Shown piece by piece: positions 57,738-64,000 of a DNA stretch of 64,000 bases (the stretch's first letter is position 1; every line of letters begins with the position of its first letter). The position numbers and the translations under genes are program-made. The notes below the pieces were generated by a model. That model searched no databases, had not been told where the DNA came from, and worked only from the letters and a program-made list of their open reading frames with translations. The DNA lies in the NCBI GenBank assembly GCA_905220665.1, contig CAJNAR010000008.1, positions 1 to 64,000 on the forward strand, written 5' to 3'. This stretch comes from Albugo candida (Eukaryota > Oomycota > Peronosporomycetes > Albuginales > Albuginaceae).

Positions 57738-58420
57738 AATACTCAGAACGCGGTCGACGAACTCCTTGGCGAGAACAATTACTTTAGATGGGAGTTCAAC
57801 GCGCGTATGAAGCTAATGAAGAAGAGTTTGCTGCATCATAGTCACTTAGCGAAGATCCTGCAGCTTTGGCAATCTGTAAAGTCAACAACCTTAAAGCCTT
57901 CGCAATCATTTCAATGTCAATTAGCCCGAGTCTCCAGGAAATGATCAGAGGCGCTTGTACAGCCTCCCAGTTATGGGAGATTCTAAAGAAGTTTTACCTT
58001 CGAAATAGTATGCACGAGAGAGTACGGAACCGGCGAAGACTTCATGAATTCCGAATGGAATAGGGTCAGAATAATATGGAATATTGTATGAAACTTGATG
58101 AATTATGCCTCTCGATGCAAGCTTGTAGGGATGTACTTAGCATGCATGAGCAAATAGTAAAATTGCTTGGGAGTCTCTCGGATGAGTACGATCCCATTAT
58201 TAAAATTATCGAAAATGCACAAGGGATAGATCTTTTCAAACAAAAGAAATGCTGCATCGGGAGTATGCACTATTGTTGAAATAAGAGACAGGATGAATTT
58301 CTCTCAAAGCAAAAGCAATGAAGAAGTCGGAAAGATTCGACGCAAGAAAATCTCTTCAAAAGACTTACAAATTCGAAGGAAAATGTTATCACTGTAAGAA
58401 AGGTGGACATAAAAATGGTT
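57729..58420 (+). pseudogene. Copia-2 gag, decayed
   Basis: Starts at the ATG at 57729 (MSPNTQNAVDELLGENNYFR, then WEFNARMKLMKKS), which resembles the N-terminal capsid of copia gags (tryptophan-rich start of the UBN2/gag domain). It continues through frames 57866-58063 (AICKVNNLKAFAIISMSISP, ASQLWEILKKFY) and 58076-58279 (MKLDELCLSMQACRDVLSMH, LLGSLSDEYDPIIKIIENAQ). A zinc knuckle near 58385-58430 reads KCYHCKKGGHK and then meets a stop before its last Cys. Three frame breaks were seen. Confidence 0.85.
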
Positions 58421-58435
58421 GAATGTTAGAGAAAT

Positions 58436-59700
58436 GTGAAACACAAGAAACAGTACAATGAACAAACATTCACAGTGTGTGAAGTCATGGCTGAAGGTTG
58501 GCTGCTCGATAGTGGAGCAAGCTGGCATATGTGCCCATTCAAAGAAGAGTTCATCGAACTCCGACCACTCAAGAACCAGACATATATCTCTATTGCCAAT
58601 GCAAACAAAGTTTCAGCAGGAGGCATTGGTACAGTTCCAGTTATTCTAAAAACAAAATTTCAATTCGTATTGAAAATGTACAATATGTACCAGATTTGGA
58701 TCGCCGATTGCAATCTATTCCAGCATTGGCAGAAAAACGACTTAACGTCTCTTTTGGAAGAGGAGTTTGTGAAATCGGAGACAACGAACGAGTTGTGACT
58801 CAAGTCACAAAAATGGGGAAGGTTTATGTGGTAGAGTGTGCTATAAATGAATTAGCACTTGTTAGCACTTCTGGTAAAGAGATACATGATCAACAATCAT
58901 CAAGTTCCAGTGTATGGCATCTGGGACATTTACCTACCAAGCAAATTGAAGCTTTGTAGCACTGCGTTGATAGTTTCAAAATGAAATCGATGTCAGAACG
59001 AGAAAGAGACAAAGAAGTCATTTGTGAAGGATGTATCAATGGGAAATCTTTTGTGCACCCGTTCCCAAAGTCACACTAGGGTAAAAATCAAGTCCGTTCT
59101 TCAACCTATACATAGTGACGTAATGGGACCAATGGAAACGAAATCTCAAGGTGGAACAAGCTTTATGGTAACTTGCATTGATGATTACTCTAGGTATGTA
59201 GTGTCATTCGACACAAATCTGAAGTGCTCGATCGGTCCTCAATTTCAAAGCAATGATGGAAAACGAACTAAATTCGAAAATTAAGTGTATCCGAACCGAC
59301 AATGGTGGGGAATTTATCAACACTCGATTTGCGAATATTTGTAAAAGTTCCGGTATTATGAACCAAACAACAGGTCCGTATTCGCCACAGAAAAATGGAC
59401 TGGCTGAACGAATGAATCGGACCATTACGGAACGTGCGAGATCCATGATGAATCACATGCTAGTAAAGAAGAAGTGGTGGGCTGAAGCTATGAGTACCGC
59501 AGTTTACATCACCAATCGAGTTCCATGTGCCACCTACCCAGACAAGACACCATGCGAGATGTGTTTTGGGAGCAAACCATGTCTTACTTATGTATGCATA
59601 TTTGGTGCCCGAGGTTTTGCTCACATTGAGAAATCACGACGGAGAAAGTTGGATAAGAAGGCGGTCAATGTATGTTACTCGGATGTTCGGACAATATGAA
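58436..59700 (+). pseudogene. Copia-2 protease and integrase, decayed
   Basis: The protease frame 58436-58798 has an intact active site, WLLDSGASWHMC (Asp at about 58508). The gag-pre-integrase region near 58910-59040 reads VWHLGHLPTKQIEAL and then CEGCINGKS, matching the His-His-Cys-Cys zinc site. The integrase core keeps all three acidic positions: SDVMGPM (about 59115), IRTDNGGEF (about 59299) and NGLAERMNRT (about 59405), followed by WWAEAMSTAVYITNRVP. Frame changes occur at about 58700, 58960 and 59250. The catalytic residues are intact but the reading frame is not. Confidence 0.88.
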
Positions 59701-61740
59701 AGGATTCCGCGTATGGAATTTTGAGTCGTAGAAAATCGAGATTACTCGTTTAGCGCGAATTCAAGAATTAGCCGAGACAAAATAAGTTCAGGTTGTTATT
59801 GGAGATAAATCATCCGAACGAAATCGAAATGAATGTCAGTGTGACGAAGTTAGCGAACAAATACCGATCAGGACAATTCCGCATGTCGAGAGCATGGATG
59901 TAGATCCGACAGAAGCGTCAACAAATGCGAATGAAGATTTGACAAGATATTCGACTCAGGGGCAGTGTCGTTTGGCTGCTTATCAGACATCTCCCAACGT
60001 CGATATGGATTTTGCGGAAGACGATTTTAGCACTATTGAGGCCATTGTGCCCAGAGGAGACTGGATAACCTCGAAAGCTACCCGGTTTCTGGAAACCCTC
60101 AAGTTGGGCACGATGTCCATCTGGCACTTCCACTAGGTCAATCGTTGCAAGCAATAGTACAAGTGGAATCGTCTACTTCTATCGTTCCAGTAAAAAATCT
60201 AATTCCATGAACTGTCCATCTAAAAGATATCGTATCGAATACGAACAAGGGGATGCAGCGATAGAAGCTCCATCATCCTAGCAAGAGGCCGCGAAGTCAC
60301 CTCAATCGGAATTATGGTATACTGCAATTCAGGCCGATCTTCAAGCACTGAGCAAAAAACAAACGTGAACGGCTGTAACGAAAAAGGCTATCGGAACCAA
60401 ATGGGTTTTTACAATTAAACGAAACGAAGACGGTAAAGTTGAACGGTTTAAGCCAAGATTGGTGACATTTGGATATCGACAAACTTATGGTGTTGACTAC
60501 ACAGATACGTACTCCCCAGTCGCGAAGTGTACTCAATTCGTATTTTCCTTGCAATTTGCTGCCATCAAGGGCGTACGATTCATCAGTATGATGCTGATAC
60601 GGCCTTTCTTAACGGTTATCTGCAAAAAGATGTGTTCATCTATCCACCTCAAGGTGTTGAAAGCAAGCCAAACCAAATCTTCAAACTCAGTCGAAGTTAT
60701 ATGGACTTAAACAAGCAGATGTGACTTGGTTCAAGACAAGATCAACTGTATTTGCTCAGATAGGGTTTCCAAAATGTCTATCAGGCTCATATATGTTTGT
60801 GCGCAAAGATTCCAAGTCATGGGTTTATGTCAAATTATATGTCGATGACATGCTGATCGGAGCCAAAACCATCGACTCGATCAAGAAAGTTGCAAACGAA
60901 CTTTCGAGTCACTTCAGTCTAAAATTCTGGGAAACGTGCGATTTAGCCTTGTTATTGAAGTGGAATACAAACAAGAACTGCGACAAATGAAGATCAGTCA
61001 TGGAGCTTGCATACGGAGAATGGTCGAGAAGTTCAACCAAGTAAACGCGAAGTCAGTGTTTAACCCAAATGTTCCGGGGCTTTGTTTAACGAAATCAGAC
61101 GAAAAAGATTTGAGAATGGAAAACCGATCATATCGCTCACTTGTCGACTCTCTTCTGTACATCGCAATGGGCACAAGACCAGATATTGCTTTCACGGTTT
61201 GCCAGCTCATTCGACACCTGGAGCAACCAAGCAAACAATACTGGAATGCAGAAATCCGTGTTTTTGCCTTACCTGAAATCTACCGCAATGAGAGGAATAT
61301 GTCATGAGGCTATGCCAGGAATTATCGACGTCAGTACTTACAGTGATGCGGATTGGGAAGCGACAAGGAGACAAGAAGATCAACCTCCGTTATAATGGTG
61401 ATGATAAACAACTCTCCCGTGATATTCAAATCAAAACTACAGCAGAGTGTGGCTCTCAGCACAGCCGAAGCTGAGTACATTGCTATCTCGTTATGCATAC
61501 AAGAAGTCATGTGGGTCAAAAATTCATTATCTTAGTCAAAGGTGAGGATCGATGATTCAGTGATCACTCATGAAGACAACCAAAGTGCAATTGCAATTGC
61601 CAACAACGATGGAGAGCAGAGTCGAGCGAAACATATCGACATACGGTACCATTTTGTCCGTGAATAAATAAAGGCCAAAACGATCAAGCTTTAATACATC
61701 GACACCAAGTTTTAGTTGGCTGATTTTCTGACCAAGCCAG
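59701..61740 (+). pseudogene. Copia-2 reverse transcriptase and RNase H, decayed
   Basis: After a poorly conserved linker (59700-60300), RT begins near 60395 (GTKWVFTIKRNEDGKVERFK) and continues GYRQTYGVDYTDTYSPVAK, YDADTAFLNGYLQKDVFIY and LYVDDMLIGAK (intact Y-V-D-D, 60838-60849). Near 61130-61190 is SYRSLVDSLLYIAMGTRPDI. RNase H includes YSDADWE at about 61340 and LSTAEAEYIAISLC at about 61460, both catalytic acid blocks. The end near 61600-61740 reads AKHIDIRYHFVRE and LADFLTKPVPKKKFE. At least five frame breaks or stops interrupt it. Confidence 0.88.
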
Positions 61741-61810
61741 TGCCGAAGAAGAAATTTGAATGACTTCTGATTAAGTCCAACATCACGAATTTATCCTCCA
61801 AGGGGAGTAT

Positions 61811-61998
61811 TGAAGCTGATGTCCTTAAACCAGTATGGAACACATCAGGCTAATCAACTTTCAGCTATTGGACAATAAATTTGTCGCTGTGGGCGTTTAA
61901 TACGAGAAGGCTTAGACTAGCTAGTAAAGCGAACTAAGGACCTCCTACATTCAATATATCTTACTTTCCAAATTTTATCTAAAGCGCTCAAAATGTTA
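61811..61998 (+). repeat. Copia-2 3' LTR
   Basis: Begins TGAAGCTGATGTCC directly after the polypurine tract and ends near 61990-61998. It has no insert and preserves the empty target site of DDE copy 2 (GACTAGCTAGTAAAGCGAAC, TA at 61920-61921 by alignment). Confidence 0.88.
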
Positions 61999-63692
61999 GT
62001 GCAAGTATACGAGTACCTGATCCAATAAATCTAAACATGAGCATATCTGCAATCTTGCCAATACGTGGGAAGAGACTAATGTTGACCCGCCTGAAAGCTA
62101 TTTCGCGTTGCAAGTCTACGCTTCAGTATCAGGTCTCCTTTCCACGGTGGTGACTGCAGTAACTGCCAAATCGTAGACAAAAACATATTCAGAGCGCACA
62201 AATGCGGCTTCAATGGCAACCACGGCAACTCTGTCACTATAATTTCGACATGCTACAATACATAAAACATTGCTCTCGTATAATATATTGTATGAATATG
62301 AACGTGAATGCTGCATGCAAAATACGTTTGTTTACATCAGCGACCGGCTACTTGGGCAACTGTTGCGAGCTTTTTGCTGTCATGTTTTTGGGTAACAAGA
62401 AGCTTAAAAACCAGTCAAGAAAGTGCATAGTCGCGCTACAAGCCAAATTATCACTCAATTAGTCCCTGCTTGCAGCGAATACTACGACGCTTTGATCCGC
62501 GCATTTAGCATATCGATTTCTAGAGTAAATGTATAATTCGGCACTCTGTTGATGACCACGTCGTCTTTGCACATTTATGGAGATTACTCGCATTCCATAT
62601 TCGATAAAAAACGGGTAGGAGGACATGTATTCATTTAAGAAGAGGGTTTTGGAAAAGACGTGATTCGATGGGTTACTTGCTCCTTGTCAAACGCTATATG
62701 TATAGCGCCTGTGTCTGAAATAAAGCTTACTTAGATCTAGCGTTACAATTGCACGCGAATTGCTCCCTTGAAGTCGGAGACGTTCGCGTTGACAACTGGC
62801 TTGCTTTTTTGTACTATATTTCACCCTTCGCGGCCTGAAAATTGTGGATGAGATGAATCTCAAAAATTAAGTGCCTACAGTTGCTGACTTCACTATCCAA
62901 TGTAGTTGTGCTAATCGATGGCAAGAGGTTTAACCCATCTGATGTGTCAGCTGGGAGCCATTTAGCGAGCTGAAATAGGTGAATAGTTTCAAGGAATTGA
63001 CCAAGGGTACGACATACAAAATTCTTACTCAAGGTATCGTGCCGATCATGGGTCATGGGCAAACCAGTATAACTAAATTGTTCATCTGTGGATTACATGA
63101 GGATTACTTTACAGTGCTTAACTTAGATGCGAGCCTCAGTACTGACGCAGCCATATTTATTGACTGGTGAAGCAGAGGTACTGAATCGATTGTCTCATGA
63201 AACGTTTTGTAGTTGGCGGATGCCAACCAAATGAAGTGCGTGGACAATTATCTATCTACTTCGATACGAAGCAGTACACACCATTTCCTTTTTCCAATCT
63301 TTGATATGAGATCCTCAAGTAGCGAGAGTATCAGTTGTAATAGTTTTAAGATGTTTAGGATTTAGCTTCGCGCTTTAGGCTCGTTACGTTTAATAATATT
63401 ATTAGATATGTAGCATTCCTTCCTTTTGATTTTTTTCAATTTCTTTCTGCATAAAGAAGCATTTGTATGTGAAATATGGGGCGTAGCCAGCGTGACAGAA
63501 ATAGCAAACTTTTCCTTATCGTCTATATGCAAAGAAGCATGAAAGAACGAAATACAATACTCTTTAGGTAAGAAGCGTATCGGCGAAGTTGGAGTATCCC
63601 CTCCGCTTTATAGATGGAACAAAAGTCAATCAACAAAAAGTTTGGTCATAATTCCCTCAATCATTGTATAAGTGAAGTTTCACCTACGTTTC
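61999..63692. other. No gene recognised
   Basis: AT-rich sequence downstream of Copia-2 with short frames only (for example 62202-62462 plus and 63062-62814 minus). No mobile-element ends or RNA genes were recognised. Confidence 0.35.
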
Positions 63693-63995
63693 TTATATAA
63701 AGCTCACAAAAAATTTTTCCTGTTGCTTATTGAGTTGAACGTTGTACAAGCTCATTGCATGGGGATTGAAAATCACAGTTCCATGACACGTTCCTTGTAT
63801 AATAATCTCTTTCTTGACACCACGACATATCTTTTCGTTCTTCTGTTCTGTCCCTATTACGAGGCATAAGTTGATTTTATCTTCCACCTTATTGAATTTT
63901 TCAAAAATGAACGGTGGAACAACAAGATTCGTTTCGGTTATGTCAAATATAACAAATAAGGCACCTTGACCTTCAGAATTAATGGATACATCCAT
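63693..63995 (-). CDS. Hypothetical 100-codon frame at the window edge
   Basis: A minus-strand frame from an ATG at 63995 to a stop near 63693, beginning MDVSINSEGQGALFVIFDIT and containing VVPPFIFEKFNKVEDKINLC. Composition is protein-like, with alternating hydrophobic and charged residues, no membrane segment and no known motif. It is only 5 bp from the edge, so the true start could lie outside the window. It is uninterrupted, unlike most frames here, and could be a small gene or an exon. Confidence 0.25.
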   Translation of the reverse strand: MDVSINSEGQGALFVIFDITETNLVVPPFIFEKFNKVEDKINLCLVIGTEQKNEKICRGVKKEIIIQGTCHGTVIFNPHAMSLYNVQLNKQQEKFFVSFI

Positions 63996-64000
63996 TGTCT

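Larger units (their letters stand above)
54759..61998 (+). mobile_element. Copia-2: Ty1/copia LTR retrotransposon, split by a DDE transposon
   Basis: Plus-orientation element, about 4.45 kb without the insert. The 5' LTR lies in two parts, 54759-54871 and 57655 to about 57728, separated by DDE copy 2. The 3' LTR is 61811 to about 61998. Gene order is gag, protease, integrase, RT, RNase H. A polypurine tract AGGGGAG (61801-61807) precedes the 3' LTR. By eye the two LTRs differ at about 14 of 170 aligned positions, so Copia-2 is younger than Copia-1. No target duplication was identified. Confidence 0.92.

Noticed and set aside
1..64000. tRNA or rRNA genes
   Set aside because: No stretch was found with convincing A-box/B-box spacing or rRNA core sequence. 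The tRNA-like matches at the copia junctions are primer sites on the complementary strand.

Overview
The window reads as nuclear DNA of a eukaryote, most likely an oomycete. That is an inference from four things: a LINE whose reverse transcriptase resembles those of oomycete genomes as I remember them; Ty1/copia elements; DDE transposons with long TIRs and TA target sites; and a short TTTAGGG-type run. The low GC and absence of intact genes would suit a small-genome biotroph such as Albugo, but the genus is a guess. There are no bacterial operons, CRISPR arrays or recognisable rRNA/tRNA genes. Nearly every coding signal is broken by stops and frameshifts, and the longest open frame (223 codons) lies inside a dead retrotransposon. 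The window is a graveyard of old host genes buried under successive transposon insertions.

Layout. 0-8 kb: degenerate host genes, namely a coiled-coil C-terminus (+), a long unrecognised minus-strand wreck, and a clear autophagy ATG6/Beclin-1 pseudogene (-, about 8014-6490). 8045-10627: DDE transposon copy 1, sitting 30 bp upstream of the ATG6 start. 10.6-12 kb: unrecognised remnants. 12.1-16.7 kb: LINE copy 1 (-). 16.8-19.7 kb: further gene remnants. 19.9-20.5 kb: a MITE-like inverted-repeat element. 20.6-28.8 kb: old remnants and featureless DNA. 28850-33855: Copia-1 (-) with both LTRs. 33.9-40.2 kb: an inverted LINE fragment (+) abutting LINE copy 2 (-). 40.7-41.3 kb: a second MITE-like element. 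41.6-44.4 kb: a GC-richer island with a 58-bp minisatellite, a 66-80 bp direct duplication and coding-like stretches. 45487-47688: DDE copy 3 (+). 47.7-54.7 kb: mostly featureless. 54759-61998: Copia-2 (+), whose 5' LTR is split by DDE copy 2 (54872-57652, -). 62-64 kb: little of note, with one 100-codon frame at the edge.

The best result is a self-consistent DDE transposon family. All three copies share a terminal inverted repeat close to NAGTGCACGACATCTATAAC and a transposase ending in a conserved KYR(S/A)HRR block. Copy 2 landed in a Copia LTR, and the undisturbed sister LTR preserves the empty site, showing directly that insertion duplicated a TA. Both copia elements carry, at the 5' LTR/gag junction, a sequence complementary to the anticodon stem-loop of initiator tRNA-Met. 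This suggests half-tRNA priming that overlaps the gag start codon.
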